Shown here in pieces: positions 17,657 through 26,808 of a stretch of 58,259 nucleotides of DNA. The notes beneath the pieces were generated by a model. That model did no database searches and was not told the DNA's origin. It saw only the letters and a list, made by a program, of their open reading frames with translations. A program made the position numbers and the translations under genes. Position 1 is the first letter of the stretch, and each line of letters begins with the position of its first letter. Origin of the DNA: Verrucomicrobiota bacterium (GTDB lineage Bacteria > Verrucomicrobiota > Verrucomicrobiia > Verrucomicrobiales > Akkermansiaceae); assembly GCA_026397725.1 (NCBI GenBank), contig JAPLUI010000545.1:1-58259 (forward strand), written 5' to 3'.

Positions 17657-19333
17657 TCAGGACAGCGCCTTCGACACGAGCTGCTGGGCCTCCACCACCA
17701 CCGCGTCGAGATGGGCCTGGCTCTTGAAACTTTCAGCATAGAGCTTGTAAAGATTTTCGGTGCCACTGGGCCGGGCGGCGAACCAGCCGTTGGCGGTTAC
17801 TACCTTCAGCCCGCCAATCGGCGCGTTGTTGCCGGGGGCGTTCAGGAGCTTGGCAGTGATGGTCTCGCCCGCCAACTCCGTGGCCGCCACGGAGTCAGGG
17901 GTGAGTTTTTTGAATGCCGCCATTTGCTCGGGCATGCATGGGGTGTCAATGCGGGTGTAAACGGGCGTGCCGAGCTTGTCGGCGAGGTCCAGGTACTGAT
18001 GGGCCAGAGTTCCGACGTGCGCCACAATCTCCGCCGCCAGCAGCCCAAGCAGCAGGCCATCCTTCTCCGTCACCCAGGTCGTCCCGTCCCGGCGCAGGAA
18101 CGACGCTCCCGCGCTCTCCTCGCCGCCAAAGCAAAGCGAACCGTCGTAAAGGCCGTTCACAAAATACTTGAATCCCACCGGCACCTCGCAGAGCCGGCGG
18201 CCCAGTTTCGCCACCACCAGGTCAATCAGGCTGCTGCTGACCACGGTTTTACCGATAAAGGCGGTCACGTGCCATTGGCGGTTGCGTAGCAGGTAATTGA
18301 TGGCCACGGCGAGGTAGTGGTTCGGATTCATCAGTCCTACGGTCGGGGAGACGATGCCGTGGCGGTCGGCATCCGGGTCGCAGCCGAATGCCACATCGTA
18401 TTCGCCCTTCAGTTCCACCAGGCTGGCCATCGCGTAGGGGCTGGAGCAGTCCATGCGAATCTTGCCGTCGTGATCCACGCTCATGAATTTGAACGTCGGG
18501 TCCACGTTCGGGTTCACGACCGTCAGATCCAGCCCGTAACGCGCCTTGATCGGTTCCCAGTAATGGACGGAAGCCCCGCCCAGCGGGTCCACTCCGATCT
18601 TCACGCCATTGCGTCGAATGGCGTCCATGTCGAGCACGGAGCCGAGCGCCGCGACGTAGGGCGCGCAAAAATCATGGTGTCGGGTGGTGGCGGCGCGGAG
18701 GGCGTTCCGGAGCGGCATCCGCTTGACCTCACTGTTGTCGTGCCGGAGCAGTCGGTTGGCGCGGCGCTGAATCCAGCCGGTGACGTACGTGTCGGCAGGA
18801 CCTCCATTGGGCGGATTGTACTTGAAGCCGCCATCCGCCGGCGGATTGTGCGACGGCGTGATGCCAATCCCGTCCGCCAAGCCGTCGTTGCGCCCCCGGT
18901 TGTGGTTGAGAATCGACAACGAGAGCGCCGGCGTGGGCGTGAAACCGTCGTCGCGTTGAATGAAGGTGGTGATGCCGTTTGCGGCGAGCACTTTGAGCGC
19001 GGTGCGCTGGGCGGGACCCGACAAAGCGTGCGTGTCCTTGCCCATGAACAGCGGCCCGTTGATGTTGTGCCGTTGACGGTAATCGCAGATCGCCTGCGTG
19101 ATCGCCAGAATGTGCGCCTCGGTGAACGTGCCGTCGGTCGGCGTGCCGCGATGGCCGCTGGTGCCGAAACTGACGCGTTGCGCCGGCTCATGCGGGTCCG
19201 GTTTCCGCTCAAAGTACTCGCTTTTGAGCTTGCTGACATCAATCAGCAAGTCCGCCGTTGCCGGCTTTCCGGCTAGTGGGTGAAGGTTCGTGGTTGCCGC
19301 TTGACCGGCTAGAGGGTGAATGTTCGTGACCAT
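17657..19333 (-). CDS. pgm: Phosphoglucomutase, alpha-D-glucose phosphate-specific
   Basis: A 558-residue enzyme of the E. coli Pgm type that interconverts glucose 1- and 6-phosphate for glycogen and cell-wall sugar metabolism. Signatures: VSFGTSGHRGTP, GITPSHNPPADGGFKYNPP with the phosphoserine near residue 161, FGCDPDADRHGIV near 320, FGGEESAGASFL and ARPSGTENLYKLYAE. The start at MVTNIHPLAG is supported by family length. The first residues contain an imperfect duplication, HPLAGQAATTN / HPLAGKPATAD, coming from a duplicated block of about 33 bases. Its upstream region carries an interspersed repeat broken by an IS4 element about 130 bp from the start codon. Confidence 0.95.
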   Translation of the reverse strand: MVTNIHPLAGQAATTNLHPLAGKPATADLLIDVSKLKSEYFERKPDPHEPAQRVSFGTSGHRGTPTDGTFTEAHILAITQAICDYRQRHNINGPLFMGKDTHALSGPAQRTALKVLAANGITTFIQRDDGFTPTPALSLSILNHNRGRNDGLADGIGITPSHNPPADGGFKYNPPNGGPADTYVTGWIQRRANRLLRHDNSEVKRMPLRNALRAATTRHHDFCAPYVAALGSVLDMDAIRRNGVKIGVDPLGGASVHYWEPIKARYGLDLTVVNPNVDPTFKFMSVDHDGKIRMDCSSPYAMASLVELKGEYDVAFGCDPDADRHGIVSPTVGLMNPNHYLAVAINYLLRNRQWHVTAFIGKTVVSSSLIDLVVAKLGRRLCEVPVGFKYFVNGLYDGSLCFGGEESAGASFLRRDGTTWVTEKDGLLLGLLAAEIVAHVGTLAHQYLDLADKLGTPVYTRIDTPCMPEQMAAFKKLTPDSVAATELAGETITAKLLNAPGNNAPIGGLKVVTANGWFAARPSGTENLYKLYAESFKSQAHLDAVVVEAQQLVSKALS

Positions 19334-19460
19334 CGCGCCACGGTCATTGCCAAAAAAGCTGCCCCACGCAAGGCGAATTTTGTAAGGCGGCATGTTCTCC
19401 CGCCCCCATCTCACTCCATGCGCCGGCGGCGACTTATTTGGGGAACACAGGCGTCCCGGC

Positions 19461-20924
19461 CAATACTGTTCGTTTAAGCGCATTTTTCATAAATCTCGAT
19501 TTCTGTCATCCGAACACACACAATGAGTGGGACGCCTCGTTTTCGAATGGGAAATCTGCATTTAGGTCTTTTCTTCACGCTTCGCGGTTTGCTTTTGCCC
19601 CGGCTGCTCGCAACCTTGGCCTTGCTGAGGTCTTCCAATATTCTTTCATACGCTTGCCGCTTTGCCTTTAGGGGGGGATGGCAGGGCGGGCCCTGATTGC
19701 TTTGCCTTGATGATTTCCAGACTGCGCTGGTAACTCAACTCATCCGGATCGAGAGCCTTTCCCAGCGCTGCCTGCGCCATCATTTTACGCACCGCATAGT
19801 GCGCCAACAGCAAACCCCAGAACTCCTGCTCCACCAGCTCGGGCAGCTTGCTGCGCAGGGTGATCCTGCCCCGCCTCAGGATGGTCTTGGTTTCCTTGAT
19901 GCTCAGTTCGATCTCCCAACGCTGGGGGTAGAGCGCGGCGAGTTCCATCGCGCTGGCGACGGCGGGATCCAGGATCGTGGTAATGAGCCGATACACCTCG
20001 TCTTGATTCTGGCGGTTCTTGTCGCGCAGTTTGTATTCAACCACCCGCACCAAGTGCGGTGCTTCCCGGCGTTTTCTCCTGGACTTTTCATTGGGATGCC
20101 AATGGGCCAGCCAGGAGCCCTCAGAGAGGGTTTTCACATGGGTGAGGCTCAGCCCGGCCTTGGCACGCCAGACCAAGGCGCAACCAGTAGCTGCGGCTTC
20201 TTTCCAAAGCTCGAAGCCGGGAAAAAGACGGTCGGCCAGACACAGCATGCCGGGTCCGAGACACTTGATGGCGGTTCGGGCCAGAGTGATCTCCGAATCA
20301 TGATAGGTTCCCAGCACGGCCTTGAAGATGAGGTGGGTGCCGACTTCCACAATGGCCACAAAGCGTGCCAGGGGCCAGGCGCCATCACCGTTTTGGTTGG
20401 ATGAGCGACCGTAGGCGGCGGCGTTGTCCTTGGTGTCCTGCAAGGCGAGCGTGCTGCCGTCGATGGCCACAAGGAGAAGATTTTTCCAATAACTGCCGGG
20501 CAATTGCGGATTGGCCAGGGGTCGTGCCAGCAGTTCATGGATCCGGCGCATGGGAGCGGAACCAAGCCGCTGGCGTGCGTTGGCGAGGGAGGACTTGACG
20601 CACACGGTCAAACCGCCGTTTCCAAACCACTGCAAGCCGTTGAGCAACCACCGCAACACGCTCTGGTATCCCACGTCGGGAAAAAGGCTCAGCGCGATGA
20701 CGAAGAACACCATGACGGCGGGAGGCAGATCGCGTTCGCGCCGCGCGAGGCACTTGCAATCGGCTAGGACTGCCTGGATCGAGGTCATCGGAAAACAAAG
20801 GCCCAAGATGCCGGCGCTGGGTGTTCAGTGGCGGCATTCCCCTGTGAGGTTTTCTTCGCATGTCTAGCCATGCGAATGAATCTCGGAGACTATTTAAGGA
20901 AAGTCAACTAAACGAACAGTATTG
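19461..20924 (-). mobile_element. Intact IS4-family insertion sequence
   Basis: A 1,464-base element bounded by perfect 16-base terminal inverted repeats, CAATACTGTTCGTTTA at 19461-19476 and its complement at 20909-20924. It is flanked by an 11-base direct repeat, GGCGTCCCGGC, at 19450-19460 and 20925-20935, which fits the 10-12 base target duplications of the IS4 family. One transposase gene fills the element. The insertion split an interspersed repeat like that at 11453-11560, so the original site can be reconstructed. Confidence 0.92.
19646..20806 (-). CDS. IS4-family DDE transposase
   Basis: A 386-residue transposase, apparently full length. The N-terminal segment (VMVFFVIALSLFPDVGYQSV) matches the IS4 N-terminal domain. 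Catalytic residues: Asp in VAIDGSTLALQD, Asp in CLADRLFPGFELW, and Glu in YPQRWEIELSIKETK, which fits the IS4 Y-(2)-R-(3)-E-(6)-K signature exactly. An alternative ATG six codons in (MTSIQAVL) is possible. The gene ends with a Pro/Lys-rich tail. With intact ends and target duplication the element could still be mobile. Confidence 0.93.
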   Translation of the reverse strand: MGLCFPMTSIQAVLADCKCLARRERDLPPAVMVFFVIALSLFPDVGYQSVLRWLLNGLQWFGNGGLTVCVKSSLANARQRLGSAPMRRIHELLARPLANPQLPGSYWKNLLLVAIDGSTLALQDTKDNAAAYGRSSNQNGDGAWPLARFVAIVEVGTHLIFKAVLGTYHDSEITLARTAIKCLGPGMLCLADRLFPGFELWKEAAATGCALVWRAKAGLSLTHVKTLSEGSWLAHWHPNEKSRRKRREAPHLVRVVEYKLRDKNRQNQDEVYRLITTILDPAVASAMELAALYPQRWEIELSIKETKTILRRGRITLRSKLPELVEQEFWGLLLAHYAVRKMMAQAALGKALDPDELSYQRSLEIIKAKQSGPALPSPPKGKAASV

Positions 20925-21801
20925 GGCGTCCCGGCTGTGAGGGAAGACAGGCTTCCAGCCTGTAATGGCGGACAGCGCATCCTGCCAAACGAACCGTATT
21001 GGGCGTCCTCACCTGTCGTTACCGGGTTTCTTGGCCTGCACCGTGCCATAGCCGCTACCCAATCTCTCTTGAACCCTCTTCTTTTCCATCTTCTATTCTA
21101 GTCTCCTGAGTAACTCATTTGTATGTCGTTGATTTTAAGAGGTTTAAGTTTTCAGATTTGGGGCGATTTTCGATGGCCGCAAGCCCTAGTTACTGCCCAC
21201 TCCATACCCGCCCCGGGTTCGGGGCTTGTGTCTCCGGTGGCAACGGCGATTTCCCCCCTCAATTGGAAAACGCATTTCCCCTGAATATCTTTCCAAAAGA
21301 TCCTTGATAAAGCGGCTCGGATGGCTATTTTCGCGCCGAAGGACTTCCCCCATGAATTCGGCTACAAATTCCCTCACCATGCTCAAATCCGCCATTTGGA
21401 GACTTGCGGTTGAGTCGGTTCGCCGGATTTCCCGCCCTGTTGGCCCCCTTTTCCCCCGCGACCCCCAGTTAACCACTCTCCGGTCCGGCTTGGGCGGGCG
21501 AAGCGCAGCGAAGCCCCGCCACCGGCTTTGTCATCCGACTTCACCTCAAAAGCAATTTCTTTGCAGTATTCCCACCGGGCGGCCCTACCTAATCAGTGGT
21601 GCCGACGAACTCCAGTCCCATCCGCACCACCTTGGCAAAGGCGTTCCCGAAGGTCACACAATGGCCGCGCTTCCCGGCAGGCCTCCCAGAAGTCCCAACG
21701 AAACCCGTAACCAACGACACCTCCGGTGGCGCGTAGTCCCCCTTGCTTGATAACCCGAGACAGCGCTTGCATTACCGAAACCAATCCCTGAATTCCCGAC
21801 C
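20925..21801. other. Intergenic region: repeat copy B, solo IS end and simple repeat
   Basis: 20936-21055 is the second half of the interspersed repeat that the IS entered. Inside it, around 20995-21012, AAACGAACCGTATTGGGCGT reproduces the right end of the IS plus its target with one mismatch, without any IS body. 21075-21105 is a degenerate TCTTCTATT-type simple repeat. A minus-strand open frame (21186-21395) reads MADLSMVREFVAEFMGEV and might be a gene fragment, but I cannot support it. 21565-21705 is a decayed GAF-domain piece, listed separately. Confidence 0.55.
21565..21705 (+). pseudogene. Decayed GAF-domain fragment, paralogue of the next gene
   Basis: In one frame this stretch reads TGRPYLISGADELQSHPHHL and then GKGVPEGHTMAALPGRPPRS. 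The intact neighbour reads TGRPFLFNSVDELASHPHRL and SKGVPEDCKVAAFLGMPLRS over the same part of its first GAF domain. The match covers about 45 residues and then stops. No start codon or other domain remains, so it is a relic of a second GAF gene or of a partial tandem duplication. Confidence 0.8.
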
Positions 21802-24800
21802 ATGCCCTCTCCCAACCAGAAATCCCCGGCAATGAAAACCACAAACGAACGGGAAGCCGGCGCCGACCGAACCAACGCTGCTAACGCCACCTCCAATTTA
21901 CTCAATAAAATCACCGAGCTACAGTGCAATTGCATTAGGCGACTGGCAGGCGCCATCGACTCGGGATTTGCAGAACATAACGAAAAGGAAATTGAGAAGG
22001 GGTTCCTCGATGAGGTTGTCAAACTTGCAACTGGCCAGTTTAAGGCCGCCGCCTGTTCGGTGTTTACGATCAAGCGATGGGGCGACGACCGCGGCGTTGC
22101 GGTCATGGCCGCAGGTACCGGGTACCACTCCGAGAATGTGGGCAAGATCGAATACGACATCGTTCCAGCGAAGAAAGTTGTAGAACCGCCATCGGACGGG
22201 GAACGTCTTGGACTAACAGGCTTGGTCATCTCCACCGGCCGTCCCTTTCTATTCAATAGTGTAGACGAACTCGCGTCCCACCCACATCGCCTCAGCAAAG
22301 GTGTTCCTGAGGATTGCAAGGTAGCCGCGTTTCTTGGAATGCCTCTCAGGAGTCCCGGCGGCACGGTCATAGGCATGCTCAAGGCGGAGCGCCTCGAGGG
22401 CGCTAAGCCGTTTGAATTAGACGAGCAAATACAACTTGAAGCGATTGCGCAGATGACCGGCCGCGGAATCTTCCACCTTCGGGACACTGTCGAAAAGGCA
22501 TCGGAGTCCTCGGTTGTCGCATGGGTTATTGATGTGATCTCAGATGCACTTGCTACTCGCAGCGAGCCAGATGAATTTCTCGATACAGTCGTAAATGTGG
22601 TAGCGGCGGCAAGTCTGGCGGACTCCTGCTCGGTCTTTGTGATCGATGAAAGCAAGATTACCCCTTCTCTTGCCACGCTCACACAGCGCGCCGGCTGCGG
22701 GAACCAGAGACTGGCGAAGGTGATCCGTGCATACCGGCTACCGGAGCCTGACGAACGCAAAGCCCTTCTTTATTCCAGGCGAAGGCTTCTAAAAAGCAAC
22801 AGGGTTGGAATCACAGCTTGGATCGCAGCCACGGGGCTGTCACTCTACGCCGAGGACAAGAAGGAACTCAGGAGGCACCATCACCACAAGGGAGGTCACG
22901 ATAAATATAATTACAAAAGGGGAGAGAAAATGGGAGCGTTCTATGGAGTCCCGCTTCGCGTTGGCGGCATGATCACGGGCGTCCTCAAGGTTGAGAACAC
23001 CGTGAGAAAGAACGAGATCGACCGAAGGAAGTTCTCCGCTCAAGTTCGGGCTCGTGTCGACAGCCTGTCTCAATATGTCGCGCTCGCCATCGAACGTTCA
23101 ATCCGCGAAGGTACCTCCCGTTACCAGGTGATTCTGGATGTTACCGAGCATATGGCAGCAATCCTGCGGAAGAGTGGTACCCTTGAAGAAGAAGACCTTG
23201 TCAAGGAGGTTGTCAATGTCACAAGACGTTACTTGAGAGCTCAAACATGCGTGATCTACCTAACGGAGGGAAACTGGCTGGTCCGCCATCCATGGGCGGT
23301 CGAACGAATGGACTCGGGTTGCACCGAGGTTCGGAATTACAAGTTGAACAAGGCTGAGGCGGTTGTCGACCAACCGACCCAAGCGCAAAAATGCGGCATC
23401 GCCGGTTGGATTTGCTCAAAGGGTGAGCCTTTCACCGCCAGAAGCACGCTCGAACTCAAGATGCACCCCCACTGGTTGGAAACCGATAGCGGTGAGGCAA
23501 TTGCGGGTGAGCAATGCGAGAGCTTCATGGGCCAACCCCTGATGGTGGGCAAAAATATCTTGGGTGTCATCACCGTCGTTAACAAGATGCGAAACAAGGA
23601 TTTCACTTACTTCAGTCAACAAGACGAACTTGCACTAAAGGTCATTGCCAACTGGGCAACGAGCGCCATTCAATATGCCCGCGTGAGCCAACGACTCTCC
23701 GTCACTAGGCACCGGTTTGCGCTGGCCGCGCTGATGGCAAGAAACCTGTCGCACAACATTGGCAGTCATGTCCTCGCAGATGCCGGTTTGCTCGACGACG
23801 CGGGAATTTCAGACAAGGGTGAGGAGAACCGGGCTGTGCGCTTGCGTCTCACCACCTTTCACGGCTTCTTGCAAGGCAGACTGGATTTCATCGCCCGCGC
23901 CCTCGGCGAATCGGAGAGCATGGTTCAACCAATGTTCTTCCGGACCGGAGTTCTGGCGGCATTAGAGTCTCAATATCTCCTGATGAAGAACCTGCTCAAA
24001 GACCACCAGTTCGACATGCCAGAATTCGAGTCGGACATGACAAAGCTGGCAGGGGGGCACGGCAGCGGCGGATCCGGTTCGAACGCTAAGGAGGGAGCTT
24101 CGGACCGCGATGTGCTCGTCGGCATTCCGGGGGGCACAGTCGGCTGCCACGCGTTTCACGCGTTGATCGAAAACATTTTGCGCAACGCCGTCAAGTACGG
24201 CGGCAAATTCCGCTCCGAAAAAAGAATTGTGACCACGCTGATCCTGCGTCACGGGAAGGCACTGGACCCTGAGGAAAAAGGTTTTATCGTTGACTGCTAC
24301 TGGTTGGATATCACCGAGAACTCCGGCAGCACAGGGCCGGCTGCTGACATGATCCGTGATTATCTCTCTGAGTCGATCATCACACCAGATGGTGCCCCCG
24401 TGGTTCATGGCCACGGCATCCAAGAGATGAAGGCATGCGCCAAGTTCCTCGCTAACGGGTTGGTCTTCCCCAAGGACGGCGAACGATTATGGCAGGACTT
24501 CCCGAGCGATCCCTATCCATATCGGAAGCCGACCGGCGGGTCAACAGATGTATTAGATTCCGGGAACGGAGCCCTTCTAGCTTGGTTCAACCGCGAGACA
24601 AGCGAACTCACCTACCGCTGCATTCTCCGCAAGCCTGTGATTTACGGCATTTTAGCGGACGTAAAACCCGCGAGCGCCGTGAGTGGTCACACATGGTTCA
24701 ACAGCATCGAAGAACTCGCCCGCTCACCTGCCCATTTCGGCCTAGTACTTCGTCGGGAGTTCTCTCCAGCGGACACCACACTAGTGGATATTGCCCGTTT

Positions 24801-25989
24801 TCACCATGCCTTGCCTTTCCGCTTGCTAGTGGTGACCCCTGACAAGCGAGCTTGGTCGGCTTGGAAAGAGGCAATCCAGAATGTCGAGCGGTTGCCTGTG
24901 CGGCGGGTCCATGTCGTTTGCCTCCCCGAGTTCTTCCGCGAAAGTGATCCCCTGCCCGATTTCGAAACAAATGAAGGCGCGGAACTCTACGTGAAGCTTT
25001 GCGACGAGTGGTTAAAGGCGTGGAAAGGAGATGGAGGGGTCCGGTTGCGGATCGGATTTGATCGGGCAGATGAGCACCAGTCCGTCCCACGATGGAAGGA
25101 ATCAGCGAAGCTCTTTCAATCGACCGTGGTTTCAGGCGAGATAGTCACTGCTCAAGAAGGCGTGCAAAAGCAACGATTCGAGTTTTCGAAAAGTACAAGC
25201 GCCGCGCACACCTGGATAACCTTCGACAATCATTGTAACTGTGGTTTCGAAAACTGTCCCGTGGAGATGGATTTGAAACCGCCTGCCGAGAAACAACCTA
25301 ACCTATACCATGTATATCATGGATTCGCAGGAAATGAACAACCCCAACTGGCCGCGGCTTTGGAGCATCCGCCCGGCAGCGGTTTTCCATTTGCATACTA
25401 TTTATATTCTTTAGTCGAGGCGTCCCTGTTGCGGGTCATAGTCATCGATGAGCGCGTAGCTGGTTCGATCTTCAACCAAGCTTCCGGAAAAGCTCAAATC
25501 GATATCGGCAGACTGAACCGACTCCAGTTCTCTGGGGTATTTCCCCTCTTTCGGCTCACTGTGGAGCCGGATCGCACGTTCCAATTTACCCCGGACGCGA
25601 GTTCTCCTCCGTGTGACCGTGAGTTAGGTCTTCGGCTCTCGTCTCCACTGCAGATTAAGGCGTTGACCTTCGGCAAGTCTGCTTGGAAAGGTTGGCGGTG
25701 CGCAGACTTGCTGACTTGGGAACCTGACATACTTGTCGTGCACGAAGGACTGCTCGACCATTTCCCACTGACTCGTTCCATATGGGGATCATGGGCGGTA
25801 CTATTGGAAGAAATCAGGCAGGTTCCGCGACTGGTGAGGACCTCCGGCCGAGGATCCAGATCTCGGAAGGAGTTGGAACACATCCCTTTTCTTGAACTCG
25901 TCGTTCTCAGCGACACAACCTATCAACAAATGAACAAAGTGGCACTGGGCACCGCGCTCATGGGTGTTAGAGGGACGGTGAGCGAATGA
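21802..25989 (+). CDS. Triple-GAF sensor protein with histidine-kinase-like GHKL ATPase
   Basis: A 1,395-residue soluble signalling protein. Three GAF modules occupy about residues 65-235, 245-440 and 455-635; each has a GLxxWI-like turn (GLTGLVISTG, GITAWIAATG, GIAGWICSKG) and a late G-L-K-V-like strand (VIGMLKAERL, ITGVLKVEN, ILGVITVVNK). Then comes an unusual phospho-acceptor helix, NLSHNIGSHVLA (His 651), and a GHKL ATPase with N-box ENILRNAVKYG (Asn 795) and glycine box HGHGIQEMK (near 870); the D-box is degenerate (DITENSG). The last 500 residues are unrecognised but contain DILVVHEGLLD and RTSGRG. It opens a four-gene cassette; the next gene starts 19 bp on. Base composition is lower in GC than the flanks. 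Confidence 0.85.
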   Translation: MPSPNQKSPAMKTTNEREAGADRTNAANATSNLLNKITELQCNCIRRLAGAIDSGFAEHNEKEIEKGFLDEVVKLATGQFKAAACSVFTIKRWGDDRGVAVMAAGTGYHSENVGKIEYDIVPAKKVVEPPSDGERLGLTGLVISTGRPFLFNSVDELASHPHRLSKGVPEDCKVAAFLGMPLRSPGGTVIGMLKAERLEGAKPFELDEQIQLEAIAQMTGRGIFHLRDTVEKASESSVVAWVIDVISDALATRSEPDEFLDTVVNVVAAASLADSCSVFVIDESKITPSLATLTQRAGCGNQRLAKVIRAYRLPEPDERKALLYSRRRLLKSNRVGITAWIAATGLSLYAEDKKELRRHHHHKGGHDKYNYKRGEKMGAFYGVPLRVGGMITGVLKVENTVRKNEIDRRKFSAQVRARVDSLSQYVALAIERSIREGTSRYQVILDVTEHMAAILRKSGTLEEEDLVKEVVNVTRRYLRAQTCVIYLTEGNWLVRHPWAVERMDSGCTEVRNYKLNKAEAVVDQPTQAQKCGIAGWICSKGEPFTARSTLELKMHPHWLETDSGEAIAGEQCESFMGQPLMVGKNILGVITVVNKMRNKDFTYFSQQDELALKVIANWATSAIQYARVSQRLSVTRHRFALAALMARNLSHNIGSHVLADAGLLDDAGISDKGEENRAVRLRLTTFHGFLQGRLDFIARALGESESMVQPMFFRTGVLAALESQYLLMKNLLKDHQFDMPEFESDMTKLAGGHGSGGSGSNAKEGASDRDVLVGIPGGTVGCHAFHALIENILRNAVKYGGKFRSEKRIVTTLILRHGKALDPEEKGFIVDCYWLDITENSGSTGPAADMIRDYLSESIITPDGAPVVHGHGIQEMKACAKFLANGLVFPKDGERLWQDFPSDPYPYRKPTGGSTDVLDSGNGALLAWFNRETSELTYRCILRKPVIYGILADVKPASAVSGHTWFNSIEELARSPAHFGLVLRREFSPADTTLVDIARFHHALPFRLLVVTPDKRAWSAWKEAIQNVERLPVRRVHVVCLPEFFRESDPLPDFETNEGAELYVKLCDEWLKAWKGDGGVRLRIGFDRADEHQSVPRWKESAKLFQSTVVSGEIVTAQEGVQKQRFEFSKSTSAAHTWITFDNHCNCGFENCPVEMDLKPPAEKQPNLYHVYHGFAGNEQPQLAAALEHPPGSGFPFAYYLYSLVEASLLRVIVIDERVAGSIFNQASGKAQIDIGRLNRLQFSGVFPLFRLTVEPDRTFQFTPDASSPPCDRELGLRLSSPLQIKALTFGKSAWKGWRCADLLTWEPDILVVHEGLLDHFPLTRSIWGSWAVLLEEIRQVPRLVRTSGRGSRSRKELEHIPFLELVVLSDTTYQQMNKVALGTALMGVRGTVSE

Positions 25990-26008
25990 AAATTGCACAG
26001 CGATTGAC

Positions 26009-26803
26009 ATGAAGCACTTGATTCTCCAAAACTCAACAGATCCGCCAGATATCACGGGTTTTGCGCGAGTATTCTGCGCCTTGGACAGATTCGACGATTT
26101 GGGGGGGGATAGCGGGATCCCCAGGGATGCCGTGGTCGTCGTGGCACATCCATATAATCACATTGACTTAGACTGGTGGTCGTATCAATCCATGCTGAAG
26201 CGGGACGAATGGACCGTTTGGTGGCACATAGGCAGCCGCGCCTCAGTCCGTTTGACGGCGTCCGAGGTCGATCAAGAATGGAGGGGTTGGCTCGGGAGTA
26301 GTGGAAGCGCTTTCGCTCAGCTAAGGGACAAGATGCCTATCCCATATAGCATCGGAGGCAAGCCGTTTACGTCTTGGGACATTGTGTTGCGGGCATTTCT
26401 CGGGTATGTTAGTTCGAAATGCACATTTGAAGATCTCGATATCGCGGCACAAGATGGTTACAATCACTACTATGGTTTGAGATGGCTCAAAGAGAAACTC
26501 GCGGATCTGCTGCCGTCGTATCTTGAAAGGGAATTCCTCCAGAGATGCGCTGGAAATGCACAATGTGTCCGGAATGAGGAAATCAAGAGCATGTTAACTC
26601 TGATCGGCAATGAATCCGAGGACTTCCTGCAACGACTGTGCGCCTTGGCGGATGACAACGAAGGCAAGAGGGAACGGCTGAGTAGAAATCGGTCAATCGA
26701 TGAAATGGTGCAGGTTGTTGCAGAGAGCGAAGCCCCCATACCGCTGTTGTTCAAGGCGGTGAAGATGCTTTCACGGTCCCCGAGGAGTCGTAATCAACCA
26801 TAG
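26009..26803 (+). CDS. Unrecognised protein of the signalling cassette
   Basis: A 264-residue protein with no family I recognise, no signal peptide and no membrane segment. The N-terminal third is beta-rich with DAVVVVAHPYNHIDLDWWS; the middle has several Trp (WTVWWHIGS) and the segment YSIGGKPFTSWDIVLRAFL; the C-terminal half is helical and charged, ending in a basic tail. It sits 19 bp after the GAF/kinase gene and 5 bp before the receiver/kinase gene, so co-translation with both is likely. Its position between a sensor and an effector-like kinase suggests an adaptor or effector role, which is inference only. Confidence 0.75.
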   Translation: MKHLILQNSTDPPDITGFARVFCALDRFDDLGGDSGIPRDAVVVVAHPYNHIDLDWWSYQSMLKRDEWTVWWHIGSRASVRLTASEVDQEWRGWLGSSGSAFAQLRDKMPIPYSIGGKPFTSWDIVLRAFLGYVSSKCTFEDLDIAAQDGYNHYYGLRWLKEKLADLLPSYLEREFLQRCAGNAQCVRNEEIKSMLTLIGNESEDFLQRLCALADDNEGKRERLSRNRSIDEMVQVVAESEAPIPLLFKAVKMLSRSPRSRNQP

Positions 26804-26808
26804 AACAG

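Noticed and set aside
21186..21395. Small minus-strand ORF reading MADLSMVREFVAEFMGEV
   Set aside because: It reads protein-like but has no family resemblance, overlaps a repeat-rich region and lacks a ribosome binding site; I leave it as unsupported.
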